DNA of 64,000 nucleotides, from the NCBI RefSeq assembly GCF_001634365.1, contig NZ_CP014578.1, forward strand, positions 3,596,001-3,660,000. The letters are read 5' to 3'. Positions 8,968 to 18,327 of the stretch are shown here, one piece after another. This stretch comes from Paraburkholderia phytofirmans OLGA172 (GTDB lineage: Bacteria > Pseudomonadota > Gammaproteobacteria > Burkholderiales > Burkholderiaceae). The notes under the pieces were generated by a model that did not search any database, was not told the DNA's origin, and worked only from the letters and a program-made list of their open reading frames with translations. Both the position numbers and the translations under genes were made by a program. Position 1 is the stretch's first letter. Each line of letters starts with the position of its first letter.

Positions 8968-9185
8968 TGGAATCAGAGACCTTCCACGGCTACAACATCT
9001 GGGGACATGCAATATGGCAGCAGGAGGAACTGCTTCGACCTGAACGCTACGCTGCCAGCGGAACCATTACCCAAAGCAACAAAGTTATTGAAGCATCTGG
9101 CGTGCTCGGCTTTTTTGATACTGACGAGGAGGCGCAACAGGCTGGGCTTGACTGGGCGCGCGCATGGATTGATAGCCACGGATAG
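8967..9185 (+). CDS. Small conserved-type cytosolic protein, unknown function
   Basis: A 72-residue protein (MESETFHGYNIWGHAIWQQE ... TDEEAQQAGLDWARAWIDSH). The layout, an N-terminal beta-rich half with several Trp and a C-terminal helix with DEEAQQAGLDWARAWID, is that of small Burkholderia proteins often annotated as hypothetical. The ATG at 8967 overlaps the stop of the preceding secreted-protein gene; the TTG three bases earlier is a less likely start. It ends the small plus-strand operon diverging from imuA. Confidence 0.65.
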   Translation: MESETFHGYNIWGHAIWQQEELLRPERYAASGTITQSNKVIEASGVLGFFDTDEEAQQAGLDWARAWIDSHG

Positions 9186-9403
9186 CAAGAGCCGTGTCGG
9201 CGACTAACTCGAATTTCTGGAAACTCCCCGTGATGCCAGGCGCCTGTGGAGCGTAGCGCTCCGTTACACCGTCTGACGTGTCAAAACGAGTGCCTCTGCT
9301 CGTGCGGGGTCACCCGCTACTTAGGCTTGTGATAAGGAGTCGAGACCGCCCTGCGCTCTGAACGAATTCTTGCGGGCATGCCGGTCTGAGACGGAGGGGG
9401 GGA

Positions 9404-9760
9404 CTACTTCGCCGCCACGACTGCGATTTCCACGCGCAACGCGGGCGACGCCAAGGTCGCCTGAACGGTTGCCCGCGCCGGCGTGTGGCCCTCTGGCACC
9501 CACTCATCCCAAACTTCGTTCATCGCATCATAGTCGGCCGCAATATCTGCGAGCCAAACTTGTGCTGACAGGATTCTGGTACTGTCGATGCCGACCATTT
9601 GCAGGTACTTGTCAACTTTGGACAAAACCTGCGCTGTCTGAGTACGTATATCGGCCGCTTCGTCGTCAGAAGTCTGCCCACCGATGAACACGAGGTCGCC
9701 GAACTGCACTGCGCGAGTCATGCGTGCGTTGCTTTCGTATCGCTTGATTTCTTGTTGCAT
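9404..9760 (-). CDS. RidA family protein (YjgF/UK114, enamine/imine deaminase)
   Basis: RidA proteins hydrolyse reactive enamine or imine intermediates released by PLP or flavin amine-oxidising enzymes. Family features visible are the early GDLVFIGGQTSDD strand, the central helix ADIRTQTAQVLSKVDKYLQM, and the C-terminal HTPARATVQATLASPALRVEIAV with the conserved Arg in the PARATV motif. The ATG at 9760 is preferred (MQQEIKRYES) because AGGAA sits 7 bp upstream; an ATG at 9784 would overlap the previous gene. It is last in an operon behind a three-subunit flavoenzyme, exactly where an imine scavenger is expected. Confidence 0.88.
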   Translation of the reverse strand: MQQEIKRYESNARMTRAVQFGDLVFIGGQTSDDEAADIRTQTAQVLSKVDKYLQMVGIDSTRILSAQVWLADIAADYDAMNEVWDEWVPEGHTPARATVQATLASPALRVEIAVVAAK

Positions 9761-9770
9761 GATGTTCCTG

Positions 9771-11165
9771 TCAGTCGTCTTCATGTTGGATGCCCGCCAA
9801 CTGGCCAAGCGTAATTGGCTTTATCGGTGGTCGGATTCGGTAATAGCCTGTCTCTTCGGGAGATACACGGCGCTCGTGCGCTATGATTTCCGTAACTGTC
9901 AGTCCGCATAAGCGCCCCTGACATGGCCCCATCCCACATCGGTTGAATGACTTAATCTGATTCGGGCCTACGCATCCGATTGCGACCGAGCGACGAATCT
10001 CCCCCGCAGTGACCTCCTCGCATCGGCAGACAAGCACGTCATCTGCCGGAATCCGGTTTACATCACTGGGTCGATAGAGTGCGTCGAGGAATGGTCGGAT
10101 ACGAAGGTATGCGGATAGCTGCGCACGCGCCTTGGCGACTCGTTCGTCGAAGGCAGATTTCGCGATTTTGTCTCGCCGCCGAAGTATCTCTAGTGCGCAA
10201 ATTTCACCCTGCTTTACAGCTGCTTGCGCACCGGCGATTCCACCGCCATCACCTGCTACAAAGATGTCTGGTACATCGAGTTCGAACACTCCACTTCGCT
10301 TTGGCACCCAACATAGTTGGACCGTGTCCCAACAATGAGACGCCTGGAGCGACCATGTTATCTGCGTGTTTGGCACGACCCCCTGATGCAGCAGTATCAA
10401 CTCTGCATCTATGCGGTGGTGGTCCCCCTTCACAGTGAAGCTTATCGCTGCTGCAGCTTGTTCTCCCTCGATGCGCAAGTCCTTCGCGCCTCCGTACACA
10501 GGTACACGTGCACTGCGCAACGCTCGCAGTAGCCGCAATCCTTTCATCAGCTCTGGCCAGGCGCGAAGCGCATGCGGCAAGTGTCGCGCAGCTCTCCAAT
10601 TGTCCGCCACTGTGTTCGTTTCTACGACAGCGCGAATGGCAACGCCCGCACGCAGGTACTGCCAGGCGAGCAAGTAGAGCAATGGTCCGCAACCGGCGAG
10701 CACGACTGGCTGATGCGGCACTGTGCCCGACGCCTTCAGCAGAATCTGCGCAGCGCCTGCGGTCATCACTCCTGGGAGTGTCCAGCCGGGAATCGGAAAG
10801 GGTCTTTCCATGGCACCCGTAGCCAGAACAACGTGGCGTGCAGCCAGCGATTTGCTGCGGCCGCCCTGTATATAGTGCACCGTACGGTCTTCGGTTACCT
10901 GCCACACCTGCGCACCTGTTTCGTGACGCGCATTGCTTGCTGTCAATGCCGACGCGATGTTTTTGCCCGCGGCGTAGTCCGGCCCAAGCAGGTTAAGACG
11001 TGTAGCGTCAGTGCGGGTAACCGAGCGATAAATCTGACCGCCTGCCGCCTCTTGTTCATCAAGCAGCACAACCGAAAGTCCCGCTTGCGCGGCTGTCGTA
11101 GCGGCAGTCATACCTGCTGGTCCAGCGCCGATAACGACAACATCAGCCGATTCTTGCGCCATCAT
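9771..11165 (-). CDS. FAD/NAD(P)-binding oxidoreductase with BFD-like [2Fe-2S] domain (opine oxidase subunit A / HcnB-like)
   Basis: A 464-residue flavoprotein. The FAD-binding Rossmann motif VVVIGAGPAGMTAA lies at residues about 9-22, the second dinucleotide fold near 150 (VVLAGCGPLLYLLAWQYLRA), and the return motif FVAGDGGGIAGAQAA near 305. The C-terminal part contains a bacterioferritin-associated-ferredoxin-like cluster domain with cysteines in VCRCEEV and RCGMGPCQGRLC. This arrangement defines subunit A of octopine/nopaline oxidases, HcnB and D-hydroxyproline dehydrogenase. Its start overlaps the stop of the small [2Fe-2S] subunit gene, so the complex is translated together. Substrate is inferred from context as an opine or related N-substituted amino acid. 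Confidence 0.85.
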   Translation of the reverse strand: MMAQESADVVVIGAGPAGMTAATTAAQAGLSVVLLDEQEAAGGQIYRSVTRTDATRLNLLGPDYAAGKNIASALTASNARHETGAQVWQVTEDRTVHYIQGGRSKSLAARHVVLATGAMERPFPIPGWTLPGVMTAGAAQILLKASGTVPHQPVVLAGCGPLLYLLAWQYLRAGVAIRAVVETNTVADNWRAARHLPHALRAWPELMKGLRLLRALRSARVPVYGGAKDLRIEGEQAAAAISFTVKGDHHRIDAELILLHQGVVPNTQITWSLQASHCWDTVQLCWVPKRSGVFELDVPDIFVAGDGGGIAGAQAAVKQGEICALEILRRRDKIAKSAFDERVAKARAQLSAYLRIRPFLDALYRPSDVNRIPADDVLVCRCEEVTAGEIRRSVAIGCVGPNQIKSFNRCGMGPCQGRLCGLTVTEIIAHERRVSPEETGYYRIRPPIKPITLGQLAGIQHEDD

Positions 11166-11521
11166 CGCACCTCCTCTGGACCGGCCGAACTCAATGTTTC
11201 ATCGCTGTTTTCGGGTAGCACTTGCCGCACTCCTTCCTGCGAGCGAATTACCATACCGTCGCGCACGGATTCCAAGCAACTTTGGCAGTTCGGAGTTCCG
11301 TCAATCTCCACGAGACATTCGAAGCAAACGCCCATCATGCAATAGGGTGCCCGTGGACTTCCGTTCACTGGCGTACCGCGGAAGCGCCGAACCCCTGCGG
11401 CGAGGAGCGCCGCGGCGAGATTGCTCCCGGCCGGCGCGTGAAATTGGATATCGTTGAAGGTAACGCACACCGTCGTATCCCCGGCGGACGTCAACTGCTT
11501 GAATAGCGGTTTAGTCGACAT
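11162..11521 (-). CDS. (2Fe-2S)-binding subunit of opine/amino-acid oxidase (OoxC/HcnA-like)
   Basis: A small ferredoxin-like protein of about 119 residues with a plant-type [2Fe-2S] pattern: APYCMMGVCFECLVEIDG followed by PNCQSCLESV, giving four Cys in the spacing usual for HcnA-type subunits. The N-terminal beta-grasp (VTFNDIQFHAPAGSNLAAAL) matches. The ATG at 11521 (MSTKPLFKQL) is preferred; another at 11536 is possible and would deepen the overlap with the upstream gene. It would pass electrons between the two flavin subunits encoded on either side. It overlaps the next gene by 4 bp. Confidence 0.85.
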   Translation of the reverse strand: MSTKPLFKQLTSAGDTTVCVTFNDIQFHAPAGSNLAAALLAAGVRRFRGTPVNGSPRAPYCMMGVCFECLVEIDGTPNCQSCLESVRDGMVIRSQEGVRQVLPENSDETLSSAGPEEVR

Positions 11522-12656
11522 GGGCAAAAGTTTCATAAGGTTTGAGGAAGCGGTCTGCGGAAAATACCTCTATACCTGGGACCATCTTGCCTTCGCTGAG
11601 CCAACCTGCAAGGCGTAATGCGTGAACTGCGGCAAGCGTGACGCCGCTGTGGCAACTGACATTAAACGCGCCCGGACAGGTGGAGGATTGTTCGTAGATT
11701 GGGAAACCATCTGGGCTCATGACCCGAAGAGCACCCCATGCCCTAACTAGGCGAACGTTCCGGAGCAACGGAAAAGCTTTGACTCCCCGCGCCGCGATTT
11801 CAGACAGGACGTTCGTCGTGACTCCGTTATCAAAACCTACGTTCTCCAATGAGTCACCTAACTGAACCGTGCCTTCGTTCGTCTGTCGCACTGTGACGGT
11901 CGGGTAATGAAGGAATGGTGCAACTCGCTCGCTGACCAGCACCTGCCCTCGTACGGGCACGACGGGCGCCTGCAGGCCAACGGACGGCGCGAGGCTTCGG
12001 TTGCCTAGTCCTGCAGCAAGCACCACGCGTGCAGCGGTCCAGCGTTGGCGCTGCCCGTGCACAACAAATCCGCTACCTTGCGCGTCTATGCGCTCCACCC
12101 TTTCACTGTTGACGAGTTGCGCCCCACGATTGCTCAGGGCTTTACGCAACGCGAGCAGGAGCTTGAGTGGATTGACGTGCCCGTCCATCGGTGTGTAACT
12201 CGCACCAACAACGGCGCTTCCAATCTCCGGCAAGCGAGCTCTGAGGTCCGTAGCGTCAAGCATCTCAAAGGAATAAGCACCACCGCACTGTTCTGCTAGT
12301 TGTGAAAGTTGTCCATCGCGCTCCTCGAGCTCCTCGTCGGAAAAGCACAGTTCGAATCCGCCCGGCTGGAGCAACTGCGCGTCCACGCCGGTTTCATCGC
12401 GCAAAGCATCGGCAAACGATGGCCACAGAGCAGCTGAACTACGTGTCCACTCGGCGTAGCGGGGTTGCCCTATACCTTTGCCCTGAACCCAGACGAGACC
12501 AAAATTCCCGACAGACGCACCGAATGCATCGTCGCCCTCGTCGATGATGAGCACTCGAGCTCCCTCGCGTGCCATGCCATAGGCAACGGCAGAGCCGACT
12601 AGCCCGCCACCGATGACGATAGCGTCCGGGGCGCTCGACAACCAGCGTGTCGTCAT
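11511..12656 (-). CDS. FAD-dependent amino-acid/opine oxidase catalytic subunit (DadA/OoxB/HcnC-like)
   Basis: A 381-residue DAO-fold flavoenzyme. The FAD-binding motif AIVIGGGLVGSAVAYGMARE lies at residues 12-31 and the C-terminal GFN-type segment PGAFNVSCHSGVTLAAVHAL near 345. The start at 12656 (MTTRWLSSAP) is chosen because AAGGA precedes it and the long upstream extension is not conserved-looking. In the OoxAB/HcnABC family this subunit oxidises the C-N bond of an N-substituted amino acid or secondary amine. It is the first gene of the minus-strand operon (catalytic, 2Fe-2S, FAD/BFD, RidA) and diverges from an OccR-like regulator. Confidence 0.85.
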   Translation of the reverse strand: MTTRWLSSAPDAIVIGGGLVGSAVAYGMAREGARVLIIDEGDDAFGASVGNFGLVWVQGKGIGQPRYAEWTRSSAALWPSFADALRDETGVDAQLLQPGGFELCFSDEELEERDGQLSQLAEQCGGAYSFEMLDATDLRARLPEIGSAVVGASYTPMDGHVNPLKLLLALRKALSNRGAQLVNSERVERIDAQGSGFVVHGQRQRWTAARVVLAAGLGNRSLAPSVGLQAPVVPVRGQVLVSERVAPFLHYPTVTVRQTNEGTVQLGDSLENVGFDNGVTTNVLSEIAARGVKAFPLLRNVRLVRAWGALRVMSPDGFPIYEQSSTCPGAFNVSCHSGVTLAAVHALRLAGWLSEGKMVPGIEVFSADRFLKPYETFAHVD

Positions 12657-12980
12657 ACCCCGTCCTTGCAGAGTGGAAGTGATTGAACGGCATGAATCTG
12701 AGTCGATTCTCGACTGAGTTCTGCGCAGCCTCGAGGTTTGCGGCACATAGCGAATATGTTGAAGTTGAGGGGGCACCTGCTCCAGCCGCAGCCGGATGGA
12801 CGTTTTGCAGAGCCCCGAGTAACACTCGGTCCGATTGGGCGACATCGCTGCTTCGACCGTGCCTAGCCGACGGCGGCTGAGAACGGCATGTGAAGTAGCA
12901 CGGATGATGGGGGGCGTCGCACTATGCCGTCAAATATCAATACAATGGGGACCTATGCGTAAATGAGATAACGTCGAACG
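12657..12980. promoter_or_regulatory. Divergent control region between oxidase operon and LysR gene
   Basis: No gene is convincing in this 324-bp stretch, although frames on the minus strand run through it. As the space between a LysR-type gene and an oppositely oriented operon, it is the expected place for the regulator's binding sites. I could not pick a clear T-N11-A palindrome by eye. The stretch near 12,930-12,965 is AT-richer than its surroundings. Confidence 0.5.
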
Positions 12981-13883
12981 ATGAAACTGCGCCAGATAGA
13001 GGCTTTCCGTGCGGTGATGCAGGCCGGTTCAACCACCGCGGCCGCGCTCGAATTGCATACCTCGCAATCGAATGTAAGCAGACTGATTTCTCAATTGGAG
13101 AGCGACACGCGGCTCGTGCTGTTCGAGCGGACCGGCGGCCGACTTATTCCTAAGCCCGAAGCAAAGGCGTTTTTTCGGGAAGTTGAACGAGCCTTTGTTG
13201 GTCTGAAAAGCTTGACGTACGCGGCGGACAGCATCCGCAACCTGGGTAGCGGCCGACTGCGCATAGCATCCATCCCCGGCATCGGGCTGAGCTTTCTTCC
13301 TAGAGTGGTACAGCGGTTCAAGCGCTCGCGGCCGGACGTGACCGTCTCCGTGCATACAAACACTTCGAACACGGTCGAGCAGTGGGTCTCGTCGCAGTTC
13401 TGCGACGTCGGTATCGTCGCGTTCGTTTCCGCTTCCGCTACTTGCCAAGTGTTGACCTTGCCTGACGTCGAAGTCGTCTGCATCGTGCCTAAAGGTCATC
13501 GTCTCGCAAAACGCACCAAGATTGCGGCGAGTGACCTGCAAGGAGAGCAGTACATATCGCTTGTCCATGGAGATGGCTCCAGGGAGGACACCGACCGTCT
13601 GTTTGAGCGGGAGGGGGTCGAAAGATTGCTCTCCCTGGAAGCGCAGTACAGTGCCACCTGTTGCGAGATGGTAAAACTCGGTCTTGGCGTCACTTTGGCG
13701 CACCCCCTTGTAGCTACGGACTTCGTTGGTCAAGGGGTAAAAGTGTTGCCGTTTAGCCCCTCCATCCATTATCCAAACTACCTCTTGTACCCGCCGCACG
13801 GCGCGGTTTCACAATTGGCAGAGGAATTCGCGGCTCTATTGCGCGACCAATTTGAGCGTGAAATAGTGGGTTGGAAAAAATGA
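12981..13883 (+). CDS. LysR-type transcriptional regulator, OccR/NocR-like
   Basis: A 300-residue LTTR. The winged-helix N-terminus (MKLRQIEAFRAVMQAGSTTA ... SQSNVSRLISQLE ... LFERTGGRLIPKPEAKAFF) closely follows the pattern of OccR and NocR, the octopine and nopaline regulators of Agrobacterium, including the REVERAFVGL segment. The effector-binding domain spans residues about 95-295. LTTRs of this group sense the imported opine and activate the divergent or adjacent catabolic genes. Its position between the oxidase operon and the ABC importer supports that role. The ligand itself is not predictable from sequence. Confidence 0.88.
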   Translation: MKLRQIEAFRAVMQAGSTTAAALELHTSQSNVSRLISQLESDTRLVLFERTGGRLIPKPEAKAFFREVERAFVGLKSLTYAADSIRNLGSGRLRIASIPGIGLSFLPRVVQRFKRSRPDVTVSVHTNTSNTVEQWVSSQFCDVGIVAFVSASATCQVLTLPDVEVVCIVPKGHRLAKRTKIAASDLQGEQYISLVHGDGSREDTDRLFEREGVERLLSLEAQYSATCCEMVKLGLGVTLAHPLVATDFVGQGVKVLPFSPSIHYPNYLLYPPHGAVSQLAEEFAALLRDQFEREIVGWKK

Positions 13884-14448
13884 GTCCCGCCGCTGTTACC
13901 GCATTCGCTACGTCGGCAACTTCTCTTGCTCCTTTCTTCGCGAGCCAGGCGCCGTGGTTTCCTCGTACGGAACTCGCCAGGCGTCATAGTGAGTTCGTCG
14001 TGCTGAATCAAACACCTACATCCAAGCCTAAGTCAACTTTCTGACAGCTACGCTGCTTTCGGACTACACGCGTCACGCAGGCAAGGTACAAGCTTCCACT
14101 TCCAGGGAAGCCGCCCTCAGTTAGCGAGTTCTCGTGTGCAAACAAGCCAAGCCTGAACTGCCCCACGAGCTTACGCCGCTTTGGTGAGTCGGCCGACCCT
14201 ATATCAATTCCGCATAACCTCCCTTTTTATTCGCATTGGACGAGATTGAACGGCGCCGCGCATGATTTGCGTGCAGCGATGGTGAGGAGCGGCGAAGGTT
14301 TCCCAGACGCCGTGGAAAACGTGAATCGTCATACTCATCATCACTTTTTCGGTTCAATTGGGGAGACCTCGGCTGTCCTTGACGTTCGTCAGGCAGCAGA
14401 ACCATTCAAGCGAACTTCCACTACTTCGGTCAAACCGGGAGCATTCGA
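13884..14448. other. Long intergenic region before the importer operon
   Basis: No credible gene on either strand over 565 bp. The region probably holds the promoter of the solute-binding protein gene; AT-rich patches are seen at 14,195-14,240 (tatatcaattccgcataacc). The LysR product may bind here as well as upstream of its own gene. Nothing else recognised. Confidence 0.4.
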
Positions 14449-15231
14449 ATGAACGTGAAAACACTACTTCTCGCGCTATGCGTAACCTGCGTGCCGCTGG
14501 TCGCATCTGCGGAGGACATCACACAGATTAAATTCGGAGTGGACAGTACCTACCCACCATTCGAGTCGAAAACCCCTAGCGGAGAGCTGGTTGGGTTCGA
14601 CATCGACCTTGGCAACGCAATCTGCGCCAAACTTAACGCGAAATGCGTCTGGGTCGAAAACTCGTTCGACGGAATGATTCCTGCCCTACAGGCCAGGAAG
14701 TTCGACGCTATTAATTCGTCGATGTCCAAGAACGAACAGCGCTCCAAGGTGATTGACTTCTCCAATAAGCTCTACGCTCCCATCGAAGCGCTGGTTGTAA
14801 AGGGCGGGTCTGCACTGGTGGCAACGCCCGAAGCGCTGAAAGGGAAGCGAGTTGGTGTGCTCCAAGGCAGTACTCAGGAAACTTATGCACGCAAGTACTG
14901 GGGCGCGAACGGCGTCGACGTGGCTTCCTATCCAACGCAGGGGCAAATCTGGAGCGACCTCGTGGCTGGTCGGATTGATGCTGCAATGGCGTTCGCGCCG
15001 CAGGCCGAAGTCGAATTCCTTAAGACGACCCAAGGGCGAGAATTCGGCTTCGCGCGAGGACCGGCTATTCGTGACACCGCTATCTTCGGGCCGGGCGTCA
15101 GCCTTGGTATCAGGAAAGGCGACAAGGCGTTGCTGGATGCAGTCAACGGTGCAATCGATAGCATCCGGAAAGACGGCACATACGACAAGATTGCGAAGAA
15201 GTACTTCACTTTCGACATCTACGGCGGCTAG
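14449..15231 (+). CDS. Periplasmic amino acid/opine-binding protein (ArgT/HisJ/OccT family)
   Basis: A 260-residue solute-binding protein of the polar amino acid ABC family. Signal peptide MNVKTLLLALCVTCVPLVAS, cleaved near AEDITQ. The family signature is present: IKFGVDSTYPPFESKTPSGE, GFDIDLGNAICAKLNAKCVW, DGMIPALQARKFDAINSSMS, then KGKRVGVLQGSTQETYARKY and SGRIDAAMAFAPQAEVEFL-type hinge regions. The closest classical relatives bind lysine, arginine, ornithine, octopine or nopaline. It delivers ligand to the two permeases encoded downstream. The 450-bp gap and hairpin after it may let this subunit be made in excess over the permeases. Confidence 0.9.
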   Translation: MNVKTLLLALCVTCVPLVASAEDITQIKFGVDSTYPPFESKTPSGELVGFDIDLGNAICAKLNAKCVWVENSFDGMIPALQARKFDAINSSMSKNEQRSKVIDFSNKLYAPIEALVVKGGSALVATPEALKGKRVGVLQGSTQETYARKYWGANGVDVASYPTQGQIWSDLVAGRIDAAMAFAPQAEVEFLKTTQGREFGFARGPAIRDTAIFGPGVSLGIRKGDKALLDAVNGAIDSIRKDGTYDKIAKKYFTFDIYGG

Positions 15232-15684
15232 CCGGGTATGAGGCCTGTATCAGGATGTCGGCTGAAGCGGAAAACGCGGCCAACCTCGTGATGGCTTTGT
15301 GGAAGCGACTGTATTTTGCTGTTATATCCAGGACTCCAACTGTCACAGCGACACTGGAATCGCCTACGCTGGCTTGACAACGGCACTAAGCAGATTGAGG
15401 TTGTCACACTAATGCGAAGATGACCTATGAAGAGAGCAACTCGGTGCTTACCGAATCGCTACGCCCTCTCGGCCCGGTCGTCCACAGAATCCTTTGTTTC
15501 CCTTTTAAGGCTCGTACCTGACTGGCCTCATAAACCGGTTGCCGCGATTCGATGCTGTCCAGCGATGCGCTCGGACCGCTGTTGAGCGTCCAGTTTTTTT
15601 CGTGAGACTCGGCGCCACGTGAGTCGAGTCTCAATAATTTTCGACTCATCCAAAAAGTTTTGATAACCAAGCTTGGAGACGCAA
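15232..15684. other. Intergenic spacer with hairpin between binding protein and permease genes
   Basis: No credible gene in 453 bp. A 9-bp perfect inverted repeat, tgagactcg at 15,603-15,611 and cgagtctca at 15,625-15,633, could fold in the transcript. In many importers a hairpin between the binding-protein gene and the permease genes stabilises the upstream message or causes partial termination, which would fit here. There is no run of T directly after it. Confidence 0.45.
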
Positions 15685-16374
15685 GTGTTTTTATATGGCT
15701 TTGGCCCGTTACTGCTTGCAGGCACTATCCGAACCGTTGAATTATCAGTGCTCTCGCTGGCAATAGCAGTAGTACTTGGCCTTGCGGGGGCGGCGGCGAA
15801 GCTCTCGCTCAACCGTATCATTCGCGCCATCGGAACCAGCTACACAACCTTGATACGCTCGGCTCCTGACCTTGTCCTGATGCTGCTCCTCTTCTACAGC
15901 CTCCAGATTGGCATCAACAACCTCACCGATGCACTAAGTCTGCCCCAGTTCGATATCGACCCATTTGTAGCCGGGGTACTGACACTAGGCTTCATCTACG
16001 GTGCGTACTTCACCGAAACCTTTCGCGGCGCATTCCTCGCGGTACCGCGTGGCCAACTGGAAGCGGGCACCGCTTATGGCATGAGCGGCGCACGTGTCTT
16101 TGCCCGCATCCTGTTTCCACAAATGATTCGGTTCGCTTTGCCAGGCATCGGAAACAACTGGCAGGTGCTGGTTAAAGCAACCGCGTTGGTGTCGATTATC
16201 GGTCTTGCTGACTTGGTCAAGGCCGCACAAGACGCGGGAAAGAGCACCTTCAACATGTTTTTTTTCATTCTATTTTCCGCGCTGATTTACCTCGTGATTA
16301 CGACCGTTTCGAATCTCGTATTGCTCTGGCTCGAAAATCGGTATTCGATTGGCGTGCGCCACGCGGAGCTCTGA
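15685..16374 (+). CDS. ABC transporter permease, HisQ/OccQ family
   Basis: An inner-membrane permease of about 229 residues for polar amino acids or opines. Hydrophobic segments at residues about 10-35, 45-75, 90-110, 150-175 and 185-210. The EAA-type cytoplasmic loop is EAGTAYGMSGARVFARILFP, which contacts the ATPase. The GTG at 15685 is preferred because GGAGA lies 5 bp upstream; the TTG at 15673 lacks a binding site. It is followed by its partner permease after 3 bp. Together they form the heterodimeric channel typical of His, octopine and nopaline systems. Confidence 0.88.
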   Translation: MFLYGFGPLLLAGTIRTVELSVLSLAIAVVLGLAGAAAKLSLNRIIRAIGTSYTTLIRSAPDLVLMLLLFYSLQIGINNLTDALSLPQFDIDPFVAGVLTLGFIYGAYFTETFRGAFLAVPRGQLEAGTAYGMSGARVFARILFPQMIRFALPGIGNNWQVLVKATALVSIIGLADLVKAAQDAGKSTFNMFFFILFSALIYLVITTVSNLVLLWLENRYSIGVRHAEL

Positions 16375-16377
16375 CAG

Positions 16378-17091
16378 ATGACAGACATCCTGAATCAGTT
16401 TTGGCGCGCCTTTCTCTACTGGGATGGGCAACGCGTCTCTGGCCTTGCAGTCACGCTGTGGCTCCTCGTGGCATCCGTCGGAATCGGGTTCGTGATGGCA
16501 GTCCCGCTGGCGGTGGCTCGCGTCTCCAAGAGACGCTGGATATCCACACCGGTGCGCATCTACACATACGTGTTCCGCGGTACGCCGTTATACGTGCAAT
16601 TGCTGCTTATATACACCGGCATCTACAGCCTGGAATTTGTTCGCTCACATCAGATACTCGATGCCTTCTTTCGAAGCGGCTTTCGGTGCGCGATTCTTGC
16701 TCTCGCGCTCAACACATGCGCGTACACGACCGAGATATTTGCCGGCGCTATGCGCTCTACCTCGCATGGCGAAGTTGAGGCTGCGCGCGCGTACGGAATG
16801 AGCTGGTTCACCATGTACCGCCGCATTGTCATTCCGTCGGCGTTGCGACGTGCACTGCCTCTCTACAGTAACGAAGTGATATTGATGCTGCATGCCACCT
16901 CCGTCGCATTCACGGCAACGGTACCGGACATCTTGAAGGTGGCGCGCGACGCGAACTCCGCCACATATCAGGCTTTTGATTCGTTCGGTCTGGCGGCGTT
17001 GATTTACATGGTCGTATCGTTTGCGCTAGTAGCCATCTTTAGGCGAGCCGAGCATCACTGGCTAGGTTACCTTGCTGCGCGTTCACGCTAA
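16378..17091 (+). CDS. ABC transporter permease, HisM/OccM family
   Basis: A 237-residue permease partner. The N-terminus ([20 protein letters not shown]) and the segment [20 protein letters not shown] are typical of HisM/OccM. The EAA loop reads [20 protein letters not shown]. The [10 protein letters not shown] motif is a strong family marker. It lies directly behind the first permease and 73 bp before the ATPase start, in the same orientation. Located in the inner membrane. Confidence 0.9.
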   Translation: MTDILNQFWRAFLYWDGQRVSGLAVTLWLLVASVGIGFVMAVPLAVARVSKRRWISTPVRIYTYVFRGTPLYVQLLLIYTGIYSLEFVRSHQILDAFFRSGFRCAILALALNTCAYTTEIFAGAMRSTSHGEVEAARAYGMSWFTMYRRIVIPSALRRALPLYSNEVILMLHATSVAFTATVPDILKVARDANSATYQAFDSFGLAALIYMVVSFALVAIFRRAEHHWLGYLAARSR

Positions 17092-17164
17092 GCCAACTCC
17101 ATTGATATTGACCGGCGCTGGTTTTCGCCATCCGAAGATTGAAACGCATTGCCAAAGGGACAGC

Positions 17165-17986
17165 ATGTTGCTCGACACGACTCAAACCGGAACTCGCAAG
17201 CTCGTCGTACAGGACGAAGCTTGCAAGCTCGCGGTACAGGATATTCATAAGCGCTACGGTGACAACGAAGTACTGAAGGGGGTTTCGCTCAACGCACAAA
17301 AGGGCGACGTCATCAGCATTATCGGTGCAAGCGGTTCGGGTAAAAGTACATTCTTGCGCTGCATAAACTTTCTTGAGCGGCCCAACGGAGGTCGAATCAT
17401 CGTTGACGGTGAAGAAGTCAAGACGAAGGCTGACAAAGCCGGAAATCTGAACGTTGCTGACCACAGACAGTTGCAGCGCATCCGCACCAAGCTTGCCATG
17501 GTGTTTCAACACTTCAATCTATGGGCACACATGAACGTGCTCGAAAACATCGTCGAAGCGCCGATTCATGTGCTCGGCCTGCCACGACGCGAAGCAGAAG
17601 AGCGTGCGCGTGGATATCTCGAGAAGGTCGGGCTCGTGCCGCGCCTGGAAAAACAGTATCCGACCCATCTGTCGGGCGGTCAGCAACAGCGCGTGGCAAT
17701 TGCACGTGCTCTTGCCATGAATCCGGACGTCATGCTATTTGACGAACCTACCTCTGCACTCGACCCAGAGCTGGTGGGGGAGGTGCTAAAGGTCATGCAG
17801 AAGCTCGCGGAAGAAGGTCGCACCATGATAGTGGTCACGCACGAAATGGGGTTCGCGCGCAACGTATCGAACCATGTTGTGTTTCTGCATCAAGGGCGCA
17901 CCGAGGAAGAAGGTTTGCCAGAGGAGGTGTTACGCGCTCCCCGCAGCGAACGGCTCAAGCAGTTCCTCTCCGGTAGTCTCAAGTGA
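17165..17986 (+). CDS. ABC transporter ATP-binding protein, HisP/OccP family
   Basis: A 273-residue ATPase powering the importer. Walker [10 protein letters not shown], signature [15 protein letters not shown], Walker [15 protein letters not shown] and the H-loop [19 protein letters not shown] are all intact. The segment following Walker A ([16 protein letters not shown]) is diagnostic of the polar amino acid subfamily. The start at 17165 is supported by AAGGGA just upstream; the longer frame to 17072 would overlap the permease gene. Completes the importer set. Confidence 0.93.
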   Translation: MLLDTTQTGTRKLVVQDEACKLAVQDIHKRYGDNEVLKGVSLNAQKGDVISIIGASGSGKSTFLRCINFLERPNGGRIIVDGEEVKTKADKAGNLNVADHRQLQRIRTKLAMVFQHFNLWAHMNVLENIVEAPIHVLGLPRREAEERARGYLEKVGLVPRLEKQYPTHLSGGQQQRVAIARALAMNPDVMLFDEPTSALDPELVGEVLKVMQKLAEEGRTMIVVTHEMGFARNVSNHVVFLHQGRTEEEGLPEEVLRAPRSERLKQFLSGSLK

Positions 17987-18327
17987 CACCCAAGTTTCTC
18001 CGGATGCGTGACGATGCCTCGCGCATGTAGCTCGACACCTATCGCGCAAGTTTCGGTGTTTGATGTCGCGAGGCTCATATTCGAAATCGACTGACCGGCC
18101 ACTTGCGCCGGCTAGCAAGATGCCGACCGACTCTTGGTGCAGTCCGATGCGGCCGGCGAAGTCAGCTAAATACCGCACAAGGAACTGATACAGCGACCAC
18201 GTAATATGGGCTGGTTGAATCACTAATACCGTAATCACTATGCACACGCTCCTTTGAACATCCTGAATTACACGTGGATGAAGCGTAGGCGAGGTAGTTC
18301 ACTCGGCTCGGGGCAAAATTGAATGCC
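17987..18327. other. Intergenic region before the Lrp-type regulator
   Basis: No gene is supported over 341 bp. It ends the importer operon and should contain the promoter of the Lrp-type gene. No clear terminator hairpin with a T run was found. Confidence 0.35.

Noticed and set aside
9771..12656. Hydrogen cyanide synthase hcnABC
   Set aside because: The three subunits are homologous to HcnABC, but the order and neighbours (OccR-like regulator, amino acid importer, ornithine cyclodeaminase, RidA) fit opine or amino acid catabolism much better than cyanide formation.
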